From positions 62,001 to 126,000 of the forward strand of contig NZ_ASJB01000080.1 of assembly GCF_000478275.1 (NCBI RefSeq): a stretch of 64,000 nucleotides of DNA, in the 5' to 3' direction. This DNA comes from Amycolatopsis orientalis DSM 40040 = KCTC 9412 (GTDB lineage: Bacteria; Actinomycetota; Actinomycetes; Mycobacteriales; Pseudonocardiaceae). Position 1 is the stretch's first letter, and every line of letters starts with the position of its first letter. Both the position numbers and the translations under genes were made by a program. Below are positions 57,256-64,000 of the stretch, piece after piece. The notes below the pieces were generated by a model. It did no database searches and was not told the DNA's origin. It saw only the letters and a list, made by a program, of their open reading frames with translations.

Positions 57256-57794
57256 CGTCGCTTCAGCTTCCTACGTATCAAGCCGCCGACTACGCCCCCT
57301 AGGGCCGCTCCGGCCAGAACGTCGGTCGGGTAATGGACGCCGAGCACGAGCCGGGAGGCCAGCATCGGCGGTACCAGGGCCGGGACCAGGTTACGCCCGG
57401 TCAATCCGGAGTAGAGCACCGCCGCCGCCGTAGTGGAGGTGGCGTGCGAGGACGGGAAGCTCAGCTTGCTCGGCGTCCCGACCAGGACCTCGACGCTAGG
57501 GTGGTCCGGTCGCGGGCGCCGGACCACGCGTTTGACCGCGATCGACGCGGCGTGCGCGCCGACGACGCCGACCGCCGCGACCAGCCAGTCCTTGCGGCGC
57601 TTCTTGTCCACCGCGGCCCCGACGAGCCCCAGCGCGAACCATCCCGCGCTGTGCTCGCCGAAGTGCGAAAGACCCCGTGCCGCCTTGACGGTGGCGTCAC
57701 TCTTCAGGACGCCTTGTGCTTTCGCGAGGACCGCCACCTCGCCGGTGGGAGCGCCCTTCTCAAGCATCGAGGGACCCATCGATAGGCGCGCCAT
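57252..57794 (-). CDS. PAP2-type phosphatase for decaprenyl-phosphoribose (Rv3807c homologue)
   Basis: 180 aa, about four membrane helices. The acid phosphatase motifs are complete: KRVVRRPRP, PSSHAT and SRLVLGVHYPTD. In mycobacteria the neighbour Rv3807c is assigned to removing the 5-phosphate from DPPR. Overlaps glf at its 5' end by up to 35 bp; ATG at 57779 or 57767 is also possible, so the exact start is uncertain. Ends overlapping ubiA. Confidence 0.88.
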   Translation of the reverse strand: MARLSMGPSMLEKGAPTGEVAVLAKAQGVLKSDATVKAARGLSHFGEHSAGWFALGLVGAAVDKKRRKDWLVAAVGVVGAHAASIAVKRVVRRPRPDHPSVEVLVGTPSKLSFPSSHATSTTAAAVLYSGLTGRNLVPALVPPMLASRLVLGVHYPTDVLAGAALGGVVGGLIRRKLKRR

Positions 57795-58986
57795 CGGTGA
57801 GGTGCGGCGCGATCTTGTTCTCGAACGCGGTCAGCGCGGAGCCGATCGCCATGTGCATGTCGAGGTACTTGTAGGTACCGAGACGGCCGCCGAACAGGAC
57901 GTTGCGCTCCTTGGCCTCGTTCTTGGCCAGCTCGCGGTAGGCCTCGAGCTTCTCGCGGTTGTCCGGGGTGTTGATCGGGTAGTACGGCTCGTCGGCCTCG
58001 CCCGCGAACCGGGAGTACTCCCGGAACACGACGGTCTTGTCGTTCGGGTAGTGCTTGCGCTCCGGGTGGAAGTGCCGGAACTCGATGATCCGGGTGTAGG
58101 GCACTTCTTCGTCGTTGTAGTTGACCACCGAGGTGCCCTGGAAGTCGCCCGTCTCGACGACCTCGGACTCGAAGTCCACCGTGCGCCAGGTGAACCGGCC
58201 CGCGGAGTAGTCGAAGTAGCGGTCCAGCGGTCCGGTGTAGACGGTCGGGGTGCCGGCCGGGATGTGCTCGCGGACGTCGAAGTAGTCGACGTTCAGCCGC
58301 ACCTCGATGTTCTCGTGCTCGGCCATCTTCTCGAGCCACGCGGTGTAGCCGTTGACCGGCAGACCCTCGTAGGTGTCGTTGAAGTACCGGTTGTCGAAGG
58401 TGTAGCGGACCGGGAGCCGGGTGATGATGTCGGCGCCGAGGTTCTTCGGGTCGTTCTCCCACTGCTTGGCCGTGTAACCACGGATGAACGCCTCGTACAG
58501 CGGGCGGCCGACCAGCGAGATCGCCTTCTCTTCGAGGTTCTGAGCGTCCGCGGTGTCGAACTCCGACGCCTGCTTCGCGATCAGCTCGCGGGCCTCGTCC
58601 GGCGTGTGCGACTTGCCGAAGAACTGGTTGATGAGCGCCAGGTTCATCGGGAACGAGTAGACCTGGTCCTTGACCCGCGCGAACACGCGGTGCTGGTAGT
58701 TCGTGAACTCGGTGAAGCGGTTGACGTACTCCCACACCCGCTTGTTCGACGTGTGGAACAGGTGCGCACCGTAGCGGTGCACCTCGATTCCGGTCTCCGG
58801 CTCGGCCTCGGAGTAGGCGTTACCACCGATGTGGTGGCGCCGTTCCAGCACGAGGACCTTCTTGCCGAGCTCGGCCGCGGCCCGTTCGGCCACGGTCAGC
58901 CCGAAGAATCCGGACCCGACCACGATGAGGTCGTAGCCGGTGAAATCGGCTTCAGTAATCTTGTCGGGGTTCGTGTGCGCGCTCAC
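57760..58986 (-). CDS. glf: UDP-galactopyranose mutase
   Basis: 408 aa. FAD motif VVGSGFFGLT near residue 22, RRHHIGGNAYSE and RYGAHLFHT, then FIRGYTAKQWENDPKNL and the C-terminal GRLGTYKYLDMHMAIGSAL. These match Rv3809c/Glf. It converts UDP-galactopyranose to UDP-galactofuranose for GlfT1 and GlfT2. The start is uncertain: GTG at 58986 gives a family-like N-terminus (VSAHTNPDK); an open frame continues to 59058. It is divergent from the large DUF6541-like membrane protein gene and heads the PAP2-ubiA operon. Confidence 0.94.
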   Translation of the reverse strand: MSAHTNPDKITEADFTGYDLIVVGSGFFGLTVAERAAAELGKKVLVLERRHHIGGNAYSEAEPETGIEVHRYGAHLFHTSNKRVWEYVNRFTEFTNYQHRVFARVKDQVYSFPMNLALINQFFGKSHTPDEARELIAKQASEFDTADAQNLEEKAISLVGRPLYEAFIRGYTAKQWENDPKNLGADIITRLPVRYTFDNRYFNDTYEGLPVNGYTAWLEKMAEHENIEVRLNVDYFDVREHIPAGTPTVYTGPLDRYFDYSAGRFTWRTVDFESEVVETGDFQGTSVVNYNDEEVPYTRIIEFRHFHPERKHYPNDKTVVFREYSRFAGEADEPYYPINTPDNREKLEAYRELAKNEAKERNVLFGGRLGTYKYLDMHMAIGSALTAFENKIAPHLTDGAPIDGSLDA

Positions 58987-59068
58987 GGGCGTCGAGGGTA
59001 CGCAGGTCACCTCCGCGCCCTGCACCGAGCCACCGGTTTTCACCTTCGACACACACACTTAGGAAGCA

Positions 59069-61078
59069 GTGCCTACTCCGGACACCTTCTGGTCGTACCT
59101 CGGCGCGACCGTCACCTACCTGGCCGTGCTGGCGATCCCCGGCGGGCTCGTCGGCCGGGCCGCCGGCCTGCGCGGCTGGGCGCTGGCGGGGCTGGCCCCG
59201 CTGCTGTCCTACACCGTAACCGGACTGGCCGGTCCGTGGCTGGCACTCGCTGGCGTGTCGTACAACCCCCTGACAGTGGCGGCCGTCACCGTCGTGCTCG
59301 CCGGGATCGGCTTCGGCCTCCGCAAGCTCGGGCAGGGCCGCGGGTGGATCAAGCCGGGCGCGGAGGAGCCGCCGACGAAATGGCACCCGCGCGCGCACTA
59401 CGCCGTGGCGGCCTGTGTCGCGCTCGCCGTCGGCATCTCGATCCTCGTGGTGCTCTCGGCCCGCGGCGGGACGACGGCGGTGTTCCAGCGCTGGGACACC
59501 GTGTTCCACGCGAACGGCATCCGCTACATCGCCGAGACCGGTGACGGCTCGCTGACCGGCATGGGCACCATCAACTGGTACCCGGACGGCTCGTTCTATC
59601 CGAACGCGTATCACCTGGTCGGCTCGCTCGTGTACTCGATCTCGGGCACGACGATCCCGGTCACGCTGAACGCCATCACGATGCCGGTCGCCGGGATCTT
59701 CGCGTTGTCGATGGTCGCCCTGATCCGGCAGCTCGGCGGGCGGGCGGTGTTCGCGGGCTGCACGGCGCTGGTGGCCGCCGCGGCCACCACCGGCGCGTAC
59801 GAGTCGGTCTCCAGCGGGCTGCTGCCGTTCGCGCTGGGCATCGTGCTGACCCCGCTGGCCGTGGTCGCGCTGGCCCGGTTCCTCGCGCGGCCCGGCCTCG
59901 ACACCGGATACGTCCTCGCCCTGACCGCGGTCGGGCTGCTCGCGGCGCATTCCTCGGCGCTGTTCGGCGCGCTGCTGTTCGCCTTCCCGCTGGTGGTGCA
60001 GCGCTGGTACCGCGCGCTGCGGCACAAACGCCTCGACGGTGTCCCGGAGGGCCGCAGCGGCTGGCGGGTCATCGGCGGCGACGTCGTCAAGATGCTGCCG
60101 GTGATGGTGGCCAGCGGGCTGCTGGCGGCGCCGCACATTCTCGGCGCCCTGAAATTCACTTCGGGTTCATACCCTTATTACGCGTGGGGCTCGCAGCTGC
60201 CGGTGGAGAAGTCGCTCGCGCTGCTGCTGACGTTCCGTCAGGTGCTGAGCGCTCCGCAGGTGTGGCTGACGGTGCTGCTGGTCCTCGGCGTCCTGAGCCT
60301 GGTCAAACTCGGCCGGATGCGCTGGATCGGGCTCTCGGCGCTGGGCTTCTCGGCCCTGTTCGTGCTGGTCGCCTCGTTCGGCGCCGAACCGTGGGTGATC
60401 TCGCTGTCGCGGCCGTGGTGGAACGACCGGTACCGCCTGATGGCGCTCGCCGCGATCCCGCTGTGCCTGCTCGCCGGACACGGGATGGCCGAGCTGCAGC
60501 GCTGGTTCGCGAAGTGGGCGAGTGGCCGGTCCTGGGTCAAGAGCAGGCCCGCGCTGCCCGCCCGGCTCGGACTGGCGACCGCGGTCTTCGTCGTGGCCGC
60601 GTCGGCGGTGCTGACCAAGGGCTTCTACACCGAGTCGAACGCGCACGCGGTGTCGTTCCTGTACTACAACGGCCCCGAGGGCGAGGTCACGCCGCCGGTG
60701 AGCGCCGACGAACTCGCCGCGATGGACCAGCTCACCAAGATGAACGTCGGGCCGGACGAGAAGGTGCTCAACGAGCGCTTCGACGGGACGGCCTGGCTGT
60801 ACGCGATCACCGGGATCCATCCGGTGGCCGGGCACTACGACCCGGGCGTGCCGCCGCCGGACGCGAAGTACCTGGCGCTGCACTTCCGTGACTACGACAC
60901 CGACCCCGAGGTGCGGGCGGCGGTCAGGCGGCTGAACATCAAACATGTGCTGATCGGGAGCACACCGATCAAGATCGGCGAGGCGCCGGCGCCGGGGCTG
61001 CGGGATCTGGACGGGCTGGACTTCCTGCGCAAGGACTTCTCCAACGCCGGTGCCTCGATCTACACGCTGACGCGCTGA
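59069..61078 (+). CDS. Large polytopic membrane protein, DUF6541-like
   Basis: 669 aa, about 14 hydrophobic helices and a periplasmic C-terminal domain of about 120 residues. The first long outer loop has FQRWDTVFHANGIRYI and NWYPDGSFYPNAYH, conserved in DUF6541 proteins of arabinogalactan-making actinobacteria. The layout resembles GT-C transferases, with an acidic residue in the loop, but no activity is established. GTG start after AGGAAG. It is divergent from glf, which ties it to wall synthesis by position. Convergent with the F420-type oxidoreductase over a 435-bp repeat-rich spacer. Confidence 0.78.
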   Translation: MPTPDTFWSYLGATVTYLAVLAIPGGLVGRAAGLRGWALAGLAPLLSYTVTGLAGPWLALAGVSYNPLTVAAVTVVLAGIGFGLRKLGQGRGWIKPGAEEPPTKWHPRAHYAVAACVALAVGISILVVLSARGGTTAVFQRWDTVFHANGIRYIAETGDGSLTGMGTINWYPDGSFYPNAYHLVGSLVYSISGTTIPVTLNAITMPVAGIFALSMVALIRQLGGRAVFAGCTALVAAAATTGAYESVSSGLLPFALGIVLTPLAVVALARFLARPGLDTGYVLALTAVGLLAAHSSALFGALLFAFPLVVQRWYRALRHKRLDGVPEGRSGWRVIGGDVVKMLPVMVASGLLAAPHILGALKFTSGSYPYYAWGSQLPVEKSLALLLTFRQVLSAPQVWLTVLLVLGVLSLVKLGRMRWIGLSALGFSALFVLVASFGAEPWVISLSRPWWNDRYRLMALAAIPLCLLAGHGMAELQRWFAKWASGRSWVKSRPALPARLGLATAVFVVAASAVLTKGFYTESNAHAVSFLYYNGPEGEVTPPVSADELAAMDQLTKMNVGPDEKVLNERFDGTAWLYAITGIHPVAGHYDPGVPPPDAKYLALHFRDYDTDPEVRAAVRRLNIKHVLIGSTPIKIGEAPAPGLRDLDGLDFLRKDFSNAGASIYTLTR

Positions 61079-61090
61079 GCGGGTTTTCGT

Positions 61091-61110
61091 CGCAAGTAGT
61101 CGACTAAATG
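61091..61110. repeat. Partial copy of the GCAAGTAGTCGACTA palindrome
   Basis: CGCAAGTAGTCGACTA is identical to the first 16 bases of the perfect palindrome at 21810, after which the second arm is altered (AATGCG). It starts 12 bp after the stop of the membrane protein gene. Confidence 0.75.
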
Positions 61111-61140
61111 CGAGGTCCGACCTTGGCGGTTGGCGCGTGG

Positions 61141-61216
61141 GCGAAGGGGCCTTTCCTCTCATCTCATGCGGTGAAGGACGCTTTCCTCGCATCTCATGCG
61201 GGGAAAGCGTCCTTCA
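61141..61216. repeat. Tandem half-repeat plus 21-bp-arm palindrome
   Basis: Two similar units of about 31 bp begin at 61141 and 61172 (shared CTTTCCTC and CATCTCATGCG). The second forms the palindrome 61172-61216, arms 61172-61192 and 61196-61216, one G-T pair, loop CTC. Its layout parallels the AAAGGTCCTTTCC elements. Confidence 0.82.
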
Positions 61217-61262
61217 GCCCCTGCCCCCACGGGTCCTGAGTGGCCTGACCAGGCCCAGACCT

Positions 61263-61280
61263 CGCAAGTAGTCGACTAAA
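61263..61280. repeat. Second partial copy of the GCAAGTAGTCGACTA element
   Basis: CGCAAGTAGTCGACTAAA, matching the copies at 21810 and 61091. Like the 21810 copy, it is preceded by CTGAGTGGCC-(C/T)-GACC at about 61237. Confidence 0.75.
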
Positions 61281-61335
61281 CCGCCTCGGGTTCCGGGGAG
61301 CCGGGCGAGGCGGTAGAGCCCCCGGTACGAAAAAG

Positions 61336-61379
61336 GGCTCGCGTGGTCGCGGACTGCCCCTGCCGCGACCACGCGAGCC
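61336..61379 (-). terminator. Intrinsic terminator of the LLM oxidoreductase gene
   Basis: 17-bp perfect arms 61336-61352 and 61363-61379 with a 10-base loop. Read on the minus strand the hairpin is followed by CTTTTT (61330-61335), so it is a classical rho-independent terminator for the gene ending at 61514. Confidence 0.82.
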
Positions 61380-61513
61380 TTCGTCCCCCATTCACCCCCG
61401 GGGTGACCCATGAGGGGTAGCCGACACCGGCTACACCCACTCGCTGTACTCATCCCTCAGACGGCTGTTAGGCGGAACTGGTTTACTGGGGCCGCCAACG
61501 TCACCCGTTCGGA

Positions 61514-62407
61514 CTAAGAGTTTCTTCCTTGGAGTACCGGGAGTACGTCGCTGACGACCTCTTCGAGTGTCGACTCGCGGCCGACGTAGTAGTCGCCGGA
61601 CCGCGGCCAGTGCGTGACGATGTCGGTGAACCCGAGTTCCCCGGCCCGCCCGGCGGCGTCGGCGAACGCGCCGACGCTGGAGAGCGAGAAGACCGGCGCC
61701 GCGTCGAGGCTCAGGAACCGCTGGACGCTCGTCCTGTCCCGGCCCGCCGCCTCGACCCGCTCGTCGAAGGTCTTCACGAGTTCCGCGACGCCCTTCCACC
61801 ACTCGTCCTGGGTGTCCGACTTGATGCCGGTGGTGGCCCAGCCCGCGCCGAACCGCGCGGCGAGCGTCATCGTGCGCGGACCGTTCGCGGCCACCAGGAA
61901 CGGCAATCGCGGCCGCTGCACGCAGCCGGGCAGGTTCCGCGCGCCCTTGGCCCGGTAGTACTCGCCCTCGAAGTCGAAACCGTCGGTCATCAGCAGGCCG
62001 TCGAGCGCTTCGACGAACTCGGTGAACCGGTCGGTCCGCTCCTTCGCCGACAGCTCCGGGCCGTCGAGGACCGCGGCGTCGTAGTGGGTGTGCGGCACAC
62101 CCGCGCCCACGCCGAGGATGAAGCGGCCGTCGGAGATGTCGTCGAGGGTGATCAGCTCACGGGCGAACGGCACCGGATGCCGGGCGACCGGTGACGCGAC
62201 GAAGGTGCCCAGTCTGATCCGGGACGTGACCATGGCGGCCGCCGTCAACGTTGGCATCGCACTGAACCAGGGGCCGTCGACGAGAGTCCGCCAGCCGAGA
62301 TGGTCGTACGTCCAAGCGTGGTCGAAGCCGTATTCCTCGGCGGCCCGCCATTTCGGCTCTGCCGCCCACCAACGATCTTCCGGAAGGATCACGATGCCTA
62401 CGCGCAC
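61514..62407 (-). CDS. LLM-class (F420-dependent type) oxidoreductase
   Basis: 297 aa. It starts VRVGIVILPEDRWW, with WRAAEEYGFDHAWTYDHLGW, then SRIRLGTFVASPVARHPV and FILGVGAGVPHTHYD, and PFLVAANGPRTMTLAARFGAGW. This is the bacterial luciferase-like TIM-barrel family; in actinomycetes most use coenzyme F420. The substrate is unknown. GTG at 62407 is chosen because homology begins there; an open frame upstream to 62575 lacks family sequence and is antisense to the HAD gene. Divergent from the HAD gene by about 60 bp; ends at a strong terminator. Confidence 0.85.
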   Translation of the reverse strand: MRVGIVILPEDRWWAAEPKWRAAEEYGFDHAWTYDHLGWRTLVDGPWFSAMPTLTAAAMVTSRIRLGTFVASPVARHPVPFARELITLDDISDGRFILGVGAGVPHTHYDAAVLDGPELSAKERTDRFTEFVEALDGLLMTDGFDFEGEYYRAKGARNLPGCVQRPRLPFLVAANGPRTMTLAARFGAGWATTGIKSDTQDEWWKGVAELVKTFDERVEAAGRDRTSVQRFLSLDAAPVFSLSSVGAFADAAGRAGELGFTDIVTHWPRSGDYYVGRESTLEEVVSDVLPVLQGRNS

Positions 62408-62468
62408 ATCCGGGAAGGTAGCGGTCCCCGTCGGTCCTTCGCCCGATGGGCGGATCTTCGGGGACAAT

Positions 62469-63290
62469 GTGACGGTGGAAAAACCCCTTCTGATCGCCTC
62501 CGACGTCGACGGCACCCTGCTCGGCCCGATGGAGGTCCTGACCGAACGCACGGTCGACATCGTCCGTCGTGTCACCGAGGCCGGGGTGCCGTTCGTGCTG
62601 GTCAGCGGCCGTCCGCCACGCTGGATCGCCCCGATCGCGGACCCACTCGACCTGACCGGTTACGCCGTCTGCGCGAACGGCGCGGTGCTGTACGAGATCG
62701 GGACCGACCGGATCGTGGCGGTCCACGGCCTCCTGGAACCCCAGCTGCTGCACGACACGGTGAGTGCTCTTGATCACGCTCTTCCCGGCTGCCGGTACGC
62801 CGCGGAGCGGATCGGCGAGTCCGCGCGGGACCCGCATATGCGCAATTTCGTGATCGAGCCGGATTATCACAACCCCTGGGGCAACCACGAGGGCACGGAA
62901 GCGCCGCGGGCCGAGGTGCTGGGACATCCGGCGATCAAGCTGATGATCAGCAGGCGCGGGATGAGTTCCGACGAGATGGCGCGGGCGGCGCGCGAGGTGC
63001 TCGACGGTTCGGTCGACATCACCTACTCGACGAACTCGGGCCTGATCGAAGTCGCCGCGCACGGCATCACGAAGGCGACCGGGCTGGCCGAGGTGGCCGG
63101 ACGGCTGGGTGTCCCGGCCGAGCGGGTCATCGCGTTCGGCGACATGCCCAACGACGTCGAAATGCTCGGCTGGGCCGGGCACGGGGTGGCGATGGCCAAC
63201 GGGCACCGCTACGTCCTGGACGTCGCCGACGAGGTGACGGCGCCGAACTCCGAAGACGGCGTCGCGCAGGTCCTCGAACGCTGGTTCTGA
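62469..63290 (+). CDS. HAD-superfamily (Cof-type) phosphatase
   Basis: 273 aa. Motif I DVDGTLLG, motif II VLVSGRPPRW, motif III Lys (ATGLAEVAGRLG region), motif IV GDMPNDVEML. The cap is of the Cof type (C2B). These enzymes dephosphorylate sugar phosphates or FMN-like molecules; the exact substrate cannot be seen. Start GTG at 62469 or 62475; the ORF extends upstream without family sequence and overlaps the divergent gene. It is convergent with the acyltransferase gene, 27 bp apart, without a palindrome. Confidence 0.88.
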   Translation: MTVEKPLLIASDVDGTLLGPMEVLTERTVDIVRRVTEAGVPFVLVSGRPPRWIAPIADPLDLTGYAVCANGAVLYEIGTDRIVAVHGLLEPQLLHDTVSALDHALPGCRYAAERIGESARDPHMRNFVIEPDYHNPWGNHEGTEAPRAEVLGHPAIKLMISRRGMSSDEMARAAREVLDGSVDITYSTNSGLIEVAAHGITKATGLAEVAGRLGVPAERVIAFGDMPNDVEMLGWAGHGVAMANGHRYVLDVADEVTAPNSEDGVAQVLERWF

Positions 63291-63317
63291 CCGCCGACCC
63301 CGAACCGGCGTGGTGTT

Positions 63318-64000
63318 CTAGCGGCGCTCGCGGTCCAGTTCGGCGGCCTCTTCCGGGGTCGGCGCGGTGCCGCCGAGGTGCGCGGGAAGCCACCAGCGCT
63401 CCTCGTCGGAGGCCGGCTTCTCCGGGTAGTCCGCCTGGACCCGGTCCACGAGCGCGGACATCCGCCCGCGGAGGTCCTTCGTCAGGACTTCGGCGTCGTC
63501 GTCGGACTTCGGGTGGATCGGCTCGCCGACGAGGATCGAGATCGGGACGTGGCGTTTGGTGAGATCCTTCGGGTGGCCCTTGGTCCACAGCCGCTGGGTG
63601 CCCCACAGCGCCATCGGGACGACCGGGACACCGGCTTCGGCGGCCATGCGGACCGCGCCGGATTTGATGTCCTTCACGGTGAACGAGCGGCTGATCGTGG
63701 CCTCGGGGAACACCCCGACGACCTCTCCGGCCTTCAGCCGTTCGACGGCTTCCCGGTACGACGCGAGACCCGCGCCGCGGTCGACGGAGATGTGGTGCAT
63801 CCCGCGCATGAGCGGTCCGGCGATCCGGTTGGCGAAGATCTCCTTCTTCGCCATGAACCTGACCAGGCGTTTCGCCGGCTGCGCGCCGAGACCGCAGAAG
63901 ATGAAGTCCAGGTAGCTCACGTGGTTGCAGGCGATGACCGCCCCGCCGGTGGCCGGGATGTGCTCGGTCCCCTCCACCCGGATGCGGTTGTCCAGCACCC
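63318..64000 (-). CDS. 1-acyl-sn-glycerol-3-phosphate acyltransferase (PlsC type), 5' end beyond the window
   Basis: At least 227 codons visible; the start lies beyond 64000. The acyltransferase H-x4-D motif appears as NHVSYLD. Next are a membrane-like FMAKKEIFANRIAG, then FPEATISRSF and VPVVPMALWG, the conserved blocks II-IV. It makes phosphatidic acid from lysophosphatidic acid and acyl-CoA or acyl-ACP, or acts on a similar wall lipid. The C-terminal extension is charged and ends LDRERR. Confidence 0.87.
   Translation of the reverse strand, partial: VLDNRIRVEGTEHIPATGGAVIACNHVSYLDFIFCGLGAQPAKRLVRFMAKKEIFANRIAGPLMRGMHHISVDRGAGLASYREAVERLKAGEVVGVFPEATISRSFTVKDIKSGAVRMAAEAGVPVVPMALWGTQRLWTKGHPKDLTKRHVPISILVGEPIHPKSDDDAEVLTKDLRGRMSALVDRVQADYPEKPASDEERWWLPAHLGGTAPTPEEAAELDRERR

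Larger units (their letters stand above)
61079..61513. other. Repeat-rich spacer between convergent genes
   Basis: 435 bp without a credible gene. It contains two copies of the CGCAAGTAGTCGACTA element (61091 and 61263), a tandem near-repeat with a palindrome (61141-61216), and a minus-strand terminator (61336-61379). Short frames across it are products of the repeats. Confidence 0.7.

Noticed and set aside
61141..61240. Small protein encoded by the repeat unit at 61141
   Set aside because: The frame exists because the repeat units keep phase, but there is no start codon with a ribosome-binding site and the stretch is palindromic.
1..64000. CRISPR array or prophage
   Set aside because: No regularly spaced direct repeats with unique spacers and no phage structural, integrase or lysis genes were seen.
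1..64000. Natural product biosynthetic cluster
   Set aside because: No polyketide synthase, NRPS, terpene cyclase or RiPP-type genes occur; the pyruvyl transferase and methyltransferase stand alone.

Overview
The window is high-G+C actinobacterial chromosome with many GTG and TTG starts and dense, often overlapping genes. Gene content points to an Amycolatopsis-like member of the Pseudonocardiaceae (inference). It carries the arabinogalactan (arabinose plus galactose) wall locus but no mycolate genes (no pks13, fadD32 or antigen 85 homologue), along with several EspC/YbaB/PPE-type secretion clusters and long intergenic palindromes.

Layout. 1-5955: a type VII secretion (T7SS) substrate cluster, consisting of the tail of a PPE-like protein, an EspC-like protein, a YbaB protein and a 1658-aa WXG-RHS toxin. 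6-18.7 kb: housekeeping and accessory genes (diguanylate cyclase, MFS transporter, a glutamine amidotransferase-like protein, LysR, SDR, lipoprotein protease, S4 protein, Ldh_2-like protein, DUF2277, DUF4190, tRNA-Ser, MarR, zinc metallopeptidase, M28 aminopeptidase). 18.7-21.7 kb: a quinone oxidoreductase, a class V aminotransferase-like protein and the proteasome activator Bpa, in the same order as Mycobacterium tuberculosis Rv3777, Rv3778c and Rv3780. 21.9-37 kb: an accessory block with an epoxide hydrolase, a subtilisin-lectin chimera, a SUKH immunity gene and a 2944-aa secreted RHS nuclease toxin.

37-61 kb is the arabinogalactan locus. It holds the galactan ABC exporter (wzm/wzt), glfT1, glfT2, a GtrA protein, dprE1, dprE2, a GT-C enzyme, the DPPR synthase ubiA, its phosphatase, glf and a large DUF6541-like membrane protein. 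Two further T7SS-type clusters interrupt it: EspG/PPE/DUF3558 at 41.2-44.7 kb and YbaB/EspC-WXG plus two paralogous unknown proteins at 50-53.3 kb. 61.5-64 kb holds an F420-type oxidoreductase, a HAD phosphatase and a PlsC acyltransferase cut by the window edge.

How the genes fit together. Glf makes UDP-galactofuranose. GlfT1 and GlfT2 build the lipid-linked galactan and Wzm/Wzt exports it. UbiA, the PAP2 phosphatase and DprE1/DprE2 make decaprenyl-phospho-arabinose, the donor for GT-C arabinosyltransferases. The T7SS clusters encode exported substrates or chaperones, but no Ecc core machinery is present here.

The most striking non-coding feature is a set of long, near-perfect palindromes. 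All six convergent gene junctions with a free gap over 50 bp (excluding the one holding the tRNA) carry one or more of them. Three enzymes near or outside the wall locus have lost canonical catalytic residues: the class V aminotransferase, the Ldh_2 protein and the amidotransferase-like protein.
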